Below are positions 38,000 through 46,054 of a stretch of 64,000 nucleotides of DNA, piece by piece. A program made the translations under genes and the position numbers. Every line of letters starts with the position of its first letter. The stretch's first letter is position 1. Below the pieces are notes generated by a model. That model was not told where the DNA came from, made no database searches, and worked only from the letters and a program-made list of their open reading frames with translations. The DNA is from Phyllobacteriaceae bacterium (GTDB lineage Bacteria > Pseudomonadota > Alphaproteobacteria > Rhizobiales > Rhizobiaceae), in the NCBI GenBank assembly GCA_002708825.1, contig PAPF01000009.1, positions 146,650 through 210,649 of the forward strand, written 5' to 3'.

Positions 38000-38980
38000 T
38001 CACGGCGCGATGATCGGCTGGGCCTTCATGTCGCTCTCGCTCTGGGCGACACCGGTAAAGGCGCTGCCTTCCTCGAACCAGCTTCTCGGCGCCGGCGCGC
38101 CCCACAGCGTCTGGCGCTGCGGGTCCTTCAGGTCCCAGCGGATCGGCTCCAGGTCCGGGTCCACCGTCTGGTAGTCCGAGCAGTAGATCTCGATGCGGTG
38201 GCCGTCGGGGTCGCGGACATAGAGGAAGAAGGCGTTGGAAATGCCATGCCGGCCCGGTCCGCGCTCCATGTTCTTCAGGTAGCCGGTGGTCGACATCAGG
38301 TCGCACAGGTCGATGATGTTGAGCGGCGTGGGCACCCAGAAAGCCGTATGGTGCAGGCGCGGGCCGGTTCCATTGGTGAACGCGATGTCGTGCACGCCGC
38401 CCTTGCGATGCGTCCAGGCAGCCCAGAGACGGCCGGTCTCCTCGTCCTCGGTATATTCGGTGACCCGGAAACCCAGTTCGTTGTAGAAGGCCACGGCTTC
38501 GTCGACATTGGGCGCGAAGCAGTTGAAATGGTCGATCCTCAGCGGCTTCACGCCATGATAGAGCGCGTATTTCTGATGGATCGGCTCCAGCCGTTCCATC
38601 CTGAAATAGAATTCCATCGGCGCGCCGAAACAGTCATGGGTGCGCAGCGTCCGGCCCTGATGGTCGCGGTTGACCCACTCCACCGCGTGGCCGCGCGCGT
38701 TGAACCAGTCATGCGCCAGGTCGAGGTCTTCCTCGGAGAAGACCTTGTAGGCAAGGTAGTTCACCGAAGGCGTCTCGCCCTTGTGAAGCACCAGGCAATG
38801 ATGGCCGCGCTCTTCCATGGCGCGCAGCCAGATGGTCCGGTCGGTCTCGTCGGTCACCTGCAGGCCGAGCGTGTCGACATAGAAAGCGCGGCTGGCCGCC
38901 AGATCGGTCACGATCAGTTCCACATGGCTCAGGCGCACGATGTTGAAGGGCGGGTAGAGGTTGGGGAGGGGGACCGGCAT
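38000..38980 (-). CDS. hpaD: 3,4-Dihydroxyphenylacetate 2,3-dioxygenase (type I extradiol)
   Basis: A 326-residue ring-cleavage dioxygenase of the two-domain vicinal-oxygen-chelate type. Iron ligands fit His151 (LRIDHFNCF), His210 or 211 (RLHHTAFW) and Glu264 (HRIEIYCSDY), close to the His155/His214/Glu267 known for the Brevibacterium enzyme. The start at 38980 is preceded by CAGGAG and gives MPVPLPNLYPPFNIVRLSHVE. E. coli HpaD is an unrelated type III (LigB-like) enzyme, so this operon uses the type I solution. Confidence 0.9.
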   Translation of the reverse strand: MPVPLPNLYPPFNIVRLSHVELIVTDLAASRAFYVDTLGLQVTDETDRTIWLRAMEERGHHCLVLHKGETPSVNYLAYKVFSEEDLDLAHDWFNARGHAVEWVNRDHQGRTLRTHDCFGAPMEFYFRMERLEPIHQKYALYHGVKPLRIDHFNCFAPNVDEAVAFYNELGFRVTEYTEDEETGRLWAAWTHRKGGVHDIAFTNGTGPRLHHTAFWVPTPLNIIDLCDLMSTTGYLKNMERGPGRHGISNAFFLYVRDPDGHRIEIYCSDYQTVDPDLEPIRWDLKDPQRQTLWGAPAPRSWFEEGSAFTGVAQSESDMKAQPIIAP

Positions 38981-39044
38981 GGCATGGGCTCCTGAAATCT
39001 GGGCAGGCAGGACGATAGGGATATCCGGACGCGGCGCGCTTCGC

Positions 39045-40556
39045 TCAGGCGCCCAGCCGTGTGATCGTGTGTCGGCCGGTGGCAAATGCGACGTTCTTCT
39101 GTTCCATGTAGAATTCGAACGACCAGTCGCCGCCGTCGCGGCCGATACCGCTTGCCTTCATGCCGCCGAACGGCGTGGGCAGGTGACGGACATTCTCCGA
39201 ATTCACCCAGATCATGCCGGCTTCAAGACCGTCCGAAACGCGCAGCGCCCGGGTGATGTCATTGGTCCAGACATAGCCTGTCAGGCCGTAATCGACATCG
39301 TTGGCAATGGCGAGCGCCTCGTCCTCGTCACTGAAGGTGATCGAGGTAAGGAAGGGACCGAAGACCTCCTCGCGGGCAATGCGCATGTCCGGCCGGGCAT
39401 GGGTGAAGAGCGTCGGTTCCACGAACCAGCCGGTATCGCCAACGCGACCGCCGCCGGCCGCCAGATGGGCACCGTCCTGCTTGCCCGTCGCGACATAGGA
39501 GGTCACCTTCTCGAAATGCGTCCTGTGGATGAGTGGGCCGATTTCCGTGGCCGGATCGAGCGGATGGCCGACCGTGATGCGGCGTACCCTTTCGGCAAGC
39601 CGGGCATGGAATTCCTCCGCGATCGTATCCTGCACAAGGAGGCGTGACGAGGAGGTGCAGCGCTCGCCGTTCAGCGAATAGATCATGAAGATCACGGCGT
39701 CGAGCGCACGCTCGATGTCGGCATCGTCGAACACGATGACGGGATTCTTGCCGCCCAGTTCGAAATGCACCCGCTTGAGGGTCGGCGCGCCCTGCGCCAT
39801 GATCATCGATCCGGTCCGGCTTTCGCCCACAAAGGCGATCGCCTTGATGTCGGGATGTTCGGTCAATGCCTTGCCGGCCGTCTCGCCAAGACCGTTGACG
39901 AGGTTCAGGACGCCGTCGGGCAGGCCGGCTTCGTGGCAGATTTCCGCCAGCAGGCGCGCGGTCAACGGCGAGAATTCCGCCGGCTTGTGAACCACCGTGC
40001 AGCCGGCCGCGAGCGCCGGCGCGATCTTCCATGTCGACAGCATGAAGGGCGTGTTCCACGGCGTGATGACGCCCACCGGGCCGATCGGGGTGCGCGACGT
40101 GACGTTGAGATGATCGGGCGAGGGCAGGGACTTGCCGTCACGCGCCGAGGGCGCCATGTCGGCAAAAAAGCGGAAATTCTCCGCGCCCCGCAGCGCCGCC
40201 TTGGACATGAACCGGTAGGCCTGGCCCGTATCCCAGCATTCGCACAGCGCGATCTCCTCGGCGCGCGCGACGATGGCATCGGCAACCCGGTGGAGAAGCT
40301 TCTTGCGCTCAGCGCCCTTCATCGCACGCCATTCGGGAAACGCGGCCTTCGCGGCCTGCGCTGCCGCGTCGACATCGGCCGCACCGCTGCTGGCAACGCT
40401 GGCGATCAGGCTCTCGTCCACGGGTGAGCGGGTCTCGAAGGTTTCACCTGATACGGCGGGCCGGGTCTCGCCGCCGATCAGGTTTGCAATACCTGTTGCG
40501 CGGTATCGCTCCAGGTGAGGCGCAAGCGCTGCAAGGCGGGTATCGAGGTCACTCAT
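39045..40556 (-). CDS. hpaE: 5-Carboxymethyl-2-hydroxymuconate semialdehyde dehydrogenase
   Basis: A 503-residue NAD-dependent aldehyde dehydrogenase. It shows PWNTPFMLSTWKIAPALAAG, the catalytic Glu block FELGGKNPVIV, the catalytic Cys in NGERCTSSSR and the C-terminal PFGGMKASGIGRDGG. The LNGERCTSSSR form is typical of the HpaE group that oxidises the hpaD ring-cleavage product. Its start overlaps the hpaF stop (ATGA). Confidence 0.92.
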   Translation of the reverse strand: MSDLDTRLAALAPHLERYRATGIANLIGGETRPAVSGETFETRSPVDESLIASVASSGAADVDAAAQAAKAAFPEWRAMKGAERKKLLHRVADAIVARAEEIALCECWDTGQAYRFMSKAALRGAENFRFFADMAPSARDGKSLPSPDHLNVTSRTPIGPVGVITPWNTPFMLSTWKIAPALAAGCTVVHKPAEFSPLTARLLAEICHEAGLPDGVLNLVNGLGETAGKALTEHPDIKAIAFVGESRTGSMIMAQGAPTLKRVHFELGGKNPVIVFDDADIERALDAVIFMIYSLNGERCTSSSRLLVQDTIAEEFHARLAERVRRITVGHPLDPATEIGPLIHRTHFEKVTSYVATGKQDGAHLAAGGGRVGDTGWFVEPTLFTHARPDMRIAREEVFGPFLTSITFSDEDEALAIANDVDYGLTGYVWTNDITRALRVSDGLEAGMIWVNSENVRHLPTPFGGMKASGIGRDGGDWSFEFYMEQKNVAFATGRHTITRLGA

Positions 40557-40945
40557 GAATGATCTCCGGGAAGATACTTGCGGATGGAACTCGCCTTCGG
40601 GCTCAGTTCCGGGTCGATGTCACGCATTTCCAGTGACAGCATGAAGGAGGATGTCTCCATGACCTTCGAGCAGTAACGCTCGGCGGCGGCAAAGACATGC
40701 GCAGTGGCGCGCTTCTTGTCTTCCGGTGAACGCCCGCCGCGCAGCCGGACGGAAATGTCGAGGAAAGCATGTTGCGGATCACCGTCTGCGATCACCCAAT
40801 GGGTGCACGCGGTCGCCCGCACGCGCACGCCAGCCAGCGGAAAGACGCCCGTTTCAACCGCCGCATCGCGCAGCGCGCGGCACAGGCCCGCCACGTCGAG
40901 GCGTTCCTCCAGATTGACGGAATAATCGATCTGGATATGCGGCAC
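40553..40945 (-). CDS. hpaF: 5-Carboxymethyl-2-hydroxymuconate delta-isomerase
   Basis: A 130-residue tautomerase-fold isomerase. The protein begins MPHIQIDYS, so Pro at position 2 becomes the catalytic N-terminal proline after Met removal, as in E. coli HpaF. VFPLAGVRVRA and the HAFLDISVRLRGGRS block also match the family. The start codon is GTG with GGGAGG 9 bases upstream. It is the promoter-proximal gene of the hpa operon, facing hpaR. Confidence 0.92.
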   Translation of the reverse strand: MPHIQIDYSVNLEERLDVAGLCRALRDAAVETGVFPLAGVRVRATACTHWVIADGDPQHAFLDISVRLRGGRSPEDKKRATAHVFAAAERYCSKVMETSSFMLSLEMRDIDPELSPKASSIRKYLPGDHS

Positions 40946-40971
40946 CGGTTCAGTCCTCCCTAATGGTTGCT

Positions 40972-40999
40972 ATGTTAAGTATTATCGGCATGATGTCAA
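40972..40999 (-). promoter_or_regulatory. Candidate promoter of the hpa catabolic operon
   Basis: Reading the minus strand: TTGACA (40999-40994), a 16-base spacer, then TAACAT (40977-40972), about 30 bases before the hpaF GTG. The -35 is a perfect consensus match and the -10 matches four of six. It lies in an A/T-rich pocket between divergent hpaF and hpaR, where HpaR would be expected to bind. No perfect operator palindrome was found. Confidence 0.45.
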
Positions 41000-41042
41000 T
41001 GCGGCGCTTGGCATGGACTTCAAAACAGCCGATAGAGGACAC

Positions 41043-41501
41043 ATGACAGACGATACGGACCATGCGCAGTCCGCGCGCTTCGCGCCGACAGCCCGCTCCC
41101 TGCCCATTGCCCTCTTGCGTGCCCGCGAGACGGTCATGGGACCGATCCGCGTCATGCTGCAGCAAAGCGGCATCTCCGAACAGCAATGGCGTGTCCTGCG
41201 CGTGCTCGACGAGTTGGGCGAGATCGAGCAGAGCGCCATTGCGACCGGCGCCTGTCTCCAATTGCCAAGCCTGACCCGCATGCTGCGGACCATGGAGGCG
41301 GATGGCCTGATCGCGCGCCGGACTGACGAAGCGGACCGGCGCCGCACCCTTGTCCGTATCACCGACAAGGGCAGGGCGCTGATTCTGGCGCATCTGCCGG
41401 ACAGCGCGGCCATATTCTCCAGGCTGGAGGAGCGCTTCGGTGCCCGCAACCTGAAGCAGCTTCTCGACCTGCTCGACGAGCTTCGCCGGATCGATCTCTA
41501 G
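41043..41501 (+). CDS. hpaR: Homoprotocatechuate operon repressor HpaR (MarR family)
   Basis: A 152-residue MarR-type winged-helix regulator. The core has PIALLRARETVMGPIRVMLQ, SGISEQQWRVLRVLDELGEI, the recognition-helix region QLPSLTRMLRTMEADGLI and the wing RRTDEADRRRTLVRIT. This pattern is the HpaR subgroup, which represses hpa genes until a pathway aromatic binds. I prefer the ATG at 41043 because AGAGGA lies just before it; an ATG at 41013 adds ten residues without a ribosome binding site. It is divergent from hpaF. Confidence 0.88.
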   Translation: MTDDTDHAQSARFAPTARSLPIALLRARETVMGPIRVMLQQSGISEQQWRVLRVLDELGEIEQSAIATGACLQLPSLTRMLRTMEADGLIARRTDEADRRRTLVRITDKGRALILAHLPDSAAIFSRLEERFGARNLKQLLDLLDELRRIDL

Positions 41502-41629
41502 AAATCACTGCTGAACCAACCGGAAACCAACCATCGGGGGGACGGTCGCGGTGTGCGGCCACCCGCCCGGTACACCTGTTTCCCGAGTCATGTTTCGCCT
41601 CGCGGGCAGCGAATCCTCTCGTCATCCAC

Positions 41630-41684
41630 TTGACAAAAACGGACCGGCATGAAAAAAATTTCATACGATGATATTTTTATCATC
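41630..41684 (+). promoter_or_regulatory. Promoter and tandem palindromic operators upstream of the sorC-type regulator
   Basis: TTGACA at 41630-41635 is followed after 18 bases by AAAAAT (41654-41659). Two perfect inverted repeats follow: ATGAAA-N4-TTTCAT (41649-41664) and GATGATA-TTTT-TATCATC (41667-41684). Their cores, TGAAAAAAATTTCA and TGATATTTTTATCA, share the form TGA-W8-TCA with centres 19 bp apart. The first covers the -10 and the second ends just before the GGGAGG ribosome binding site. This looks like an autoregulatory operator for the SorC-family protein, though the second could also fold as an mRNA hairpin. Confidence 0.5.
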
Positions 41685-41698
41685 CGGGAGGTTTTCAA

Positions 41699-42670
41699 TT
41701 GGCTGTCAACGGTTCGTCCCTTTCGCTGGACAACGAAGCATCCATGGCCGCGCGTGCAGCGTGGCTGCACTATGCCGGCGGGTTGACCCAGGCGGAGGTG
41801 GCCAAGCGTCTCGGCCTGACCTCCATGAAGGCGCACCGCCTCATCACCCGGGCCAACCAGGCGGGTCTGGTGAAGGTGTTCATCGACGGCGAGGTGGCCG
41901 AATGCGTGGCCCTGGAAGCCCGGCTATGCGAACGTCACGGACTGGACTACTGCGAGGTCGTTCCCGACATCGATTCCGACGACCTGCCGCTTCGCGCCCT
42001 GGGCCGGGCAGGGGCGCAGTTCCTCAAGCGCGAGATCGAGCGGGAGGAAAACCTGCTGATCGGCATCGGCCATGGCCGGACGCTGGCCGCCAGCGTCGAG
42101 TTCCTGCCGCGCATGAGTGCCGGCAAGACGCGCTTTGTCTCGCTGCTCGGCGGCCTGACGCGCAAGTTCTCCGCCAACCCGCATGACGTGATCCACCGCC
42201 TGGCCGAGCGCACCGGTGCGGATGCCTATGTCATGCCCGTTCCCTTCTTCGCCAACACCGTCGAAGACCGTGATGTCCTGTTGTCGCAGCGCGGCATTTC
42301 CGACGTGCTCGACCTGGCCCGTTCGGCAAGCCTGTTCATTGTCGGCATCGGCACGGCAGAGCCCGGCGCTTCGCTGGTGGCGACAGGCATGATCGAACCG
42401 GCGGAAATCGCGGAGGTGAACGCGAAAGGCGGCGCCGGTGAAATCCTCGGCCACTTCTTCGACGACAAGGGCAATCCGGTCGACACCACGCTGACGGAAC
42501 GCACGCTCGCGCTCAGGCTCGACGAGTTGCGGGACCGCAGGATCATAGCCCTGGCTGGCGGGACGCTGAAGGTCCGCGCCATCCACTCCGTGCTTGAGAG
42601 CCGTCTGCTCAGCGGCCTCATTACCGATGAGCGCACGGCGCGTGCTCTCGTCAACCTTGAACCGTCCTGA
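41699..42670 (+). CDS. SorC-family transcriptional regulator (EryD-like)
   Basis: A 323-residue regulator. The start is TTG with GGGAGG 8 bases upstream. The N-terminal HTH is LTQAEVAKRLGLTSMKAHRL, and the rest is the sugar-phosphate-binding SorC domain with IGIGHGRTLAASVEFLPR, FVSLLGGLTRKFSANPHD, YVMPVPFFANTVEDR and the C-terminal GLITDERTARALV. These blocks match, from memory, the erythritol repressor EryD. It heads the transport/catabolic cluster on the same strand, 28 bases before the binding-protein gene, so it probably controls the cluster and responds to a phosphorylated polyol or sugar. Confidence 0.85.
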   Translation: MAVNGSSLSLDNEASMAARAAWLHYAGGLTQAEVAKRLGLTSMKAHRLITRANQAGLVKVFIDGEVAECVALEARLCERHGLDYCEVVPDIDSDDLPLRALGRAGAQFLKREIEREENLLIGIGHGRTLAASVEFLPRMSAGKTRFVSLLGGLTRKFSANPHDVIHRLAERTGADAYVMPVPFFANTVEDRDVLLSQRGISDVLDLARSASLFIVGIGTAEPGASLVATGMIEPAEIAEVNAKGGAGEILGHFFDDKGNPVDTTLTERTLALRLDELRDRRIIALAGGTLKVRAIHSVLESRLLSGLITDERTARALVNLEPS

Positions 42671-42698
42671 TCGGGACATCAACGGGAGGAAAACCCAA

Positions 42699-44144
42699 AT
42701 GCATGAAAAGGAAAAGCAGCTTGTCGACGGCTTCGTGCGCGGTTCGGTCAGCCGCCGCGACCTGATCCGCGGGCTTGGCGCCCTCGGCGTCACGGCCGCA
42801 ACGGCCAGCGTTCTCGTCAACGCCGCTGCCACGAAAGCCCTGGCGCAGAACGGCTTCGACTGGAAGAAGCACGCAGGCACCACGATCAAGCTTCTCTTGA
42901 ACAAGCACCCCTATACCGACGCCATGCTGGCCAACCTTGAGAACTTCAAGGAACTGACGGGCATGGATGTCCAGTATGACGTGTTCCCGGAAGACGTCTA
43001 TTTCGACAAGGTGACGGCGGCGCTGTCCTCCGGCTCCACCGAATACGACGCCTTCATGAGCGGCGCCTACATGACCTGGACCTACGGTCCGGCCGGCTGG
43101 ATCGAGGATCTCAACCAGTGGATCAAGGACGACAGCAAGACCAACCCCGACTACAACTGGGGCGACATGCTGCCGGGCGTGGTGAAGTCCTGCGCATGGA
43201 ACGGCAAGCCGGGCGGCGCGCTCGGGTCCGATGACGCCAAGCAGTGGTGCATCCCGCTCGCCTATGAGCAGAACAACCTGACCTACAACAAGCGCGTCTT
43301 CGATTCCGCCGGCATCGCGGTGCCGACCAACATTGATGAACTGCTGGAAGCAGCCGCCAAGGGCAAGGCCGCGATGAGCGGCGGCTACGGTGTCGGCGTG
43401 CGTGGTTCGCGCTCCTGGGCGACGATCCACCCGGGCTTCCTGTCCGGCTATGCCAACTTCGGCCAGAAGGACCTCAACGTCAGCGATGACGGCATGCTGT
43501 CGGCGGCCATGAACACGGACGTGTCGAAGGAATACCACGCCAAGTGGGTCAAGATGATCCAGGATTCCGGTGCGCCGGACTGGTCGACCCACACCTGGTA
43601 CCAGGTCGGCACGGACCTGGGCGCCGGCAAGTCGGCCATGATGTTCGACGCCGACATCCTCGGCTACTTCATGAATGGCGGCGACAATGCCGAGGCCGGC
43701 AACCTGGCCTTCTCCGCCTTTGCCGCGAACCCGGACGCCAAGGCGGCGACCCCGAACATCTGGATCTGGGCGATGGCCATGTCGACCTTCTCCGGCAAGA
43801 AGGACGCCACCTGGTATTTCCTGCAGTGGGTCACCGGTCCCGAGCACGACCTGTTCGGCGCCCGCGAGATGGACCTCGTCAACCCCGCTCGCTCCAGCGT
43901 GTGGGCCGACGAGATGTTCCGCAACAAGCTGTCGGCCTCCTATCCGGGCTATGTCGAGATGCATGACGCTTCCGCGCCGGGCGCCTCGATCAAGTTCACC
44001 CCGCAGCCGCTGTTCTTCGACCTGACGACCGAATGGGCCGCCATGCTGCAGAAGATGGTCGCCAAGGAAGTGCCTGTCGACGAAGGTCTCGACCAGCTGG
44101 CCGCAAGCGTGAACCGCCAGCTCAAGGATGCCGGGCTGGGCTAA
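42699..44144 (+). CDS. Carbohydrate ABC transporter substrate-binding protein (Tat-type signal)
   Basis: A 481-residue family 1 solute-binding protein. The ATG follows GGGAGGA by 8 bases. The N-terminus has a twin-arginine signal, SVSRRDLIRG (Arg19-Arg20), then a hydrophobic Ala/Val stretch ending KALAQ. So it is probably exported folded via Tat. The mature part has TIKLLLNKHPYTDAM, EYDAFMSGAYMTWTYGPAGW and ATPNIWIWAMAMSTFSGKK. Two stem-loops follow the stop, as is common after highly expressed binding-protein genes. The ligand is not known; a polyol is suggested by the EryD/EryA-like neighbours. Confidence 0.9.
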   Translation: MHEKEKQLVDGFVRGSVSRRDLIRGLGALGVTAATASVLVNAAATKALAQNGFDWKKHAGTTIKLLLNKHPYTDAMLANLENFKELTGMDVQYDVFPEDVYFDKVTAALSSGSTEYDAFMSGAYMTWTYGPAGWIEDLNQWIKDDSKTNPDYNWGDMLPGVVKSCAWNGKPGGALGSDDAKQWCIPLAYEQNNLTYNKRVFDSAGIAVPTNIDELLEAAAKGKAAMSGGYGVGVRGSRSWATIHPGFLSGYANFGQKDLNVSDDGMLSAAMNTDVSKEYHAKWVKMIQDSGAPDWSTHTWYQVGTDLGAGKSAMMFDADILGYFMNGGDNAEAGNLAFSAFAANPDAKAATPNIWIWAMAMSTFSGKKDATWYFLQWVTGPEHDLFGAREMDLVNPARSSVWADEMFRNKLSASYPGYVEMHDASAPGASIKFTPQPLFFDLTTEWAAMLQKMVAKEVPVDEGLDQLAASVNRQLKDAGLG

Positions 44145-44157
44145 GCCCGCCGGTCAT

Positions 44158-44240
44158 GGGGCGCCCGCCTGAAAAGGGCGCCCCGCACCTCTTCTTTTCC
44201 ATTGGCGACCCCGCGCGACGGCAGTACTCCCGTGTACTGC
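44158..44240 (+). other. Two intercistronic stem-loops after the binding-protein gene
   Basis: First: GGGGCGCCC (44158-44166), 9-base loop, GGGCGCCCC (44176-44184), a perfect 9-bp stem followed by a T/C-rich stretch. Second: GCAGTAC (44221-44227), 6-base loop, GTACTGC (44234-44240), a perfect 7-bp stem 18 bases before the permease ATG. The first probably acts as a partial terminator or a 3' stabiliser, allowing more binding protein than membrane subunits. The role is inferred from position. Confidence 0.65.
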
Positions 44241-44258
44241 TGGCAGAAGGATTTTGTA

Positions 44259-45182
44259 ATGAGCGACGCCACGATGAACCAGAAACCGAGGCGCGGCTTT
44301 CGCGTCAGCCGGGGCGCCTTGCCCTATCTGCTGAGCCTTCCCGCCCTGTTGACCTGTATCGGGATCCTCATCCCGTTCTTCACCGCGGTCGCCTATTCGC
44401 TGCAGCGCTACCGGTTGTCCCAGCCCTGGGCGCGCAAATGGAACTGGGGCGAGAACTACCTCAATTTCCTGTCCGATCCGGCCTTCTGGAACACGCTCAA
44501 GGTTTCGCTGACCTATGCCTTCCTGACAGTGGGCCTGGAACTCCTTCTCGGCCTCGGCATCGCGCTTCTCCTTCAGAAGCGGACGCGCTTCAACAATTTC
44601 GTCTCGATCATGCTGCTGATGCCGCTGATGACGGCGCCAGCGCTCGCCTCGCTGATGTGGAAGCTGATGACCAATCCGGGCTTCGGCATCCTGAGCTATT
44701 TCGCTTCCCTGATCGGGCTGGAGGACTTCCGCTGGGCTTCCGATCCGTCGACCGCCATGCTCACCGTCGTGCTCGTGGACATCTGGGTCTACACGCCCTT
44801 CATCATGATCCTCTTGCTCGCCGGGCTGCGCTCGCTGCCGCAACAGCCGTTCGAGGCTGCCGCGCTGGATGGCGTGCCGCGCCTGTTCGTCTTCTGGCGC
44901 ATCACGTTGCCGATGCTGACCCCGTTCCTGCTGACGGCGACGCTGTTCCGCGTCATCGAGAGCATCCAGCAGTTCGACATCATCTACGCCATGACCCAGG
45001 GCGGCCCCGGCGACAAGCTGACCGTCTTCCAGGTCGAGGCCTACCTCAACTTCTTCCAGTCGACCAATGTGGGGCGGTCCGCCGCGCTGCTGATGATCCT
45101 GTGGGCGATCACCTACATCCTGTCGAACATCTTCATCAAGAATTGGCTGCGGCTGCGCGAACGCCAGCGCGGCGAGGCGTGA
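44259..45182 (+). CDS. Carbohydrate ABC transporter permease 1
   Basis: A 307-residue MalF-type permease with six predicted membrane segments. It carries the conserved cytoplasmic EAA loop, PFEAAALDGVPRLFVFWRIT, and ends FIKNWLRLRERQ. The ATG at 44259 has AGAAGG upstream; the in-frame extension to 44202 runs through the second stem-loop and is rejected. Permease 2 starts 10 bases downstream. Confidence 0.93.
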   Translation: MSDATMNQKPRRGFRVSRGALPYLLSLPALLTCIGILIPFFTAVAYSLQRYRLSQPWARKWNWGENYLNFLSDPAFWNTLKVSLTYAFLTVGLELLLGLGIALLLQKRTRFNNFVSIMLLMPLMTAPALASLMWKLMTNPGFGILSYFASLIGLEDFRWASDPSTAMLTVVLVDIWVYTPFIMILLLAGLRSLPQQPFEAAALDGVPRLFVFWRITLPMLTPFLLTATLFRVIESIQQFDIIYAMTQGGPGDKLTVFQVEAYLNFFQSTNVGRSAALLMILWAITYILSNIFIKNWLRLRERQRGEA

Positions 45183-45192
45183 GGACAAACCC

Positions 45193-46050
45193 ATGGAACA
45201 CACCAGCACCCTGGAAAAGATCCTGCGGGGCACGGCCATCACGCTCGTGATCCTGTTCTTCATGTTCCCGATCTTCTGGATCTTCCTGATGAGCTTCCAG
45301 ACGAACGAGACCATCCTGCGCGTGCCGCCGTCGATCGTCTTCGAGCCGACGCTGTCGAACTACACCGCGCTGATCACAGGCAAGCTGGACACCGCCGCCG
45401 GCACGCTGGAAATCAGCTTCATGAAGAACCTGTGGAACTCGCTGTTCCTCTCCACGGCCTCCGTGGCGGTCGGCCTGGTCCTTGGCGTGCCCGCGGCCTA
45501 TGCGTTCGCGCGGCTGAAGTTCCGCGGCTCGGAGGACATCGCCTTCACGCTGCTCAGCTTCCGCTTTGCGCCGCCGTTGCTCGTGCTGCTGCCGCTGACC
45601 ATCTATTTCCAGCAGATCGGCCTGGCTGATACCTATATCGGGCTCATCTGGGTCTACCAGTTGATCGTGCTGCCGCTGATCCTTTGGATCGTGCGCGGCT
45701 ATTTCGAGGATATCCCGGCAGACGTGGAATATGCCTACCGTATCGCCGGCCATAGCTGGGGCGCGACCTTCCGCAAGATCGCACTGCCGCTGGCCGGGCC
45801 GGGAATCGCGGCGGCGGGCCTGCTCGCCTTCATCTTCGCCTGGAACAACTTCATCTTCGCCCTGGTGCTGGCGTCGGCCGACAAGCAGCCGGTGACGGTC
45901 GGCGCGCTCGCCTTCGTCACCGCTTCCGGAATCCAGTACGGCCAGGTGGCGGCCGGGATCGTGCTGTCGATCCTGCCGACCTTCGCCCTGGCGCTCTACG
46001 CACAGCGCTACCTCGTCGAGGGCCTGTCGCTCGGCGCGGTGAAAGGATAA
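45193..46050 (+). CDS. Carbohydrate ABC transporter permease 2
   Basis: A 285-residue MalG-type permease with six membrane segments. The EAA-type loop reads YAYRIAGHSWGATFRKIALP, a diverged form in which the canonical EAA triad is not preserved. The N-terminus has MFPIFWIFLMSFQTNE. It pairs with permease 1; the first ATPase gene starts 4 bases later. Confidence 0.92.
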   Translation: MEHTSTLEKILRGTAITLVILFFMFPIFWIFLMSFQTNETILRVPPSIVFEPTLSNYTALITGKLDTAAGTLEISFMKNLWNSLFLSTASVAVGLVLGVPAAYAFARLKFRGSEDIAFTLLSFRFAPPLLVLLPLTIYFQQIGLADTYIGLIWVYQLIVLPLILWIVRGYFEDIPADVEYAYRIAGHSWGATFRKIALPLAGPGIAAAGLLAFIFAWNNFIFALVLASADKQPVTVGALAFVTASGIQYGQVAAGIVLSILPTFALALYAQRYLVEGLSLGAVKG

Positions 46051-46054
46051 TTCA

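Noticed and set aside
36497-38995. An 832-codon + strand open frame opposite hpaD, the decarboxylase and hpaG
   Set aside because: Composition is His/Arg/Gly/Ala-rich with no domain pattern, and the minus strand holds three well-recognised enzymes. It is an antisense shadow caused by high GC at third positions.
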